DNA of 8,974 nucleotides, from contig JAEMRP010000025.1 in assembly GCA_016463265.1 (NCBI GenBank), positions 1 to 8,974 on the forward strand, given 5' to 3'. The notes beneath the pieces were generated by a model. The model did no database searches, had not been told where the DNA came from, and saw only the letters and a program-made list of their open reading frames with translations. The translations under genes were made by a program, and so were the position numbers. Positions 8,623-8,974 of the stretch are shown here, in pieces. Position 1 is the first letter of the stretch; each line of letters begins with the position of its first letter. Source of the DNA: Microbacteriaceae bacterium. Lineage in GTDB: Bacteria; Actinomycetota; Actinomycetes; Actinomycetales; Microbacteriaceae.

Positions 8623-8974
8623 CTAATCGCCCTCCACAAATTCCAGAGTCACCGCATCGCCTGTAAGGCGGAGCTGGCCGTCGACTAGTCCGATTGACGT
8701 GACGAGCGACAGATCATCGAGAAAGCGCATCTCTAGGTCCATGATTCCATCAGTTTTGTCGCAGGCCATTTTGGTCGAGTACAGCGAGCTCACAACGACC
8801 GTCGAGCCCGTGATTGCGATGTCGCCTCCCCAGTTGTTACAAATTTGACCAGAGATGTGGCCGTCTTCGATTGTGACGAGAGTCGCGCCGGCGGCGCCGT
8901 CGACCCACGTCCCCTGAGCGTCGGTTGCGGACGTCAGCAACCAGTTGCCTTCGAAACTCTCAATCGGGGGATTG
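8623..8974 (-). CDS. META/HslJ-like domain protein, C-terminal part (start outside window)
   Basis: The frame is open on the minus strand from the right edge to TAG at 8623-8625, giving 116 residues without the N-terminus. The pattern fits the META domain (PF03724, HslJ-like). It has EGNWLLTSATDAQG (8-21), a GHISGQICNNWGG segment (37-49), LYSTKMAC (64-71), DLEMRF (79-84) and a final GQLRLTGDAVTLEF stretch. META proteins are usually small envelope or periplasmic proteins or lipoproteins. In E. coli HslJ is linked to heat and novobiocin response, but the general function is unclear. The two cysteines C45 and C71 could pair outside the cytoplasm, which is inference. The true start must lie right of 8974: the TTG at 8940 falls inside the conserved GNWLL segment and is not a credible start. 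The stop directly abuts that of ligA, leaving no room for a terminator between the convergent genes. Confidence 0.75.
   Translation of the reverse strand, partial: NPPIESFEGNWLLTSATDAQGTWVDGAAGATLVTIEDGHISGQICNNWGGDIAITGSTVVVSSLYSTKMACDKTDGIMDLEMRFLDDLSLVTSIGLVDGQLRLTGDAVTLEFVEGD

Overview
The window looks like core chromosome of a high-G+C Gram-positive bacterium, most likely an actinobacterium of the Microbacteriaceae type. Supporting signs are the moderately G+C-rich coding sequence, very tight gene packing, a GTG-started NAD-dependent DNA ligase with a long insertion between its zinc finger and the conserved RHVGP segment, and promoter-like hexamers placed directly in front of start codons. 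The placement is inference from protein features recalled from memory, not from a database comparison.

Layout from left to right. (1) Positions 1-2336, plus strand: the end of a polyamine-type ABC transporter operon, comprising the ATPase C-terminus (PotA-like, start outside the window) and two permeases (PotB-like and PotC-like). The genes are joined by a 6-base gap and an ATGA overlap. (2) Positions 2333-4626, minus strand: a two-gene unit, gabT-type aminotransferase followed by an L-asparaginase of the Asparaginase_II family, joined by a TAATG stop/start overlap. Its stop codon overlaps that of the permease on the opposite strand. (3) Positions 4675-6131, plus strand: an OsmC-family peroxide-detoxification protein, then a two-domain FKBP-type prolyl isomerase lipoprotein. 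(4) Positions 6132-6411: a 280-base non-coding region with four copies of a dyad-symmetric 15-mer and a 13-base tandem duplication. (5) Positions 6412-8622, plus strand: complete ligA. (6) Positions 8623-8974, minus strand: the C-terminal part of a META/HslJ-type protein that continues beyond the right edge.

The left half reads as a nitrogen-scavenging neighbourhood: polyamine (or related cation) uptake, transamination of GABA or a similar omega-amino acid, and asparagine deamidation. The right half is housekeeping: redox stress, extracytoplasmic protein folding and DNA ligation.

I see no phage, insertion sequence, CRISPR, toxin-antitoxin or defence genes, and no tRNA or rRNA. No undescribed multi-gene system is evident. 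The most unusual item is non-coding: the phased, mirror-arranged repeat set upstream of ligA (6152-6285).
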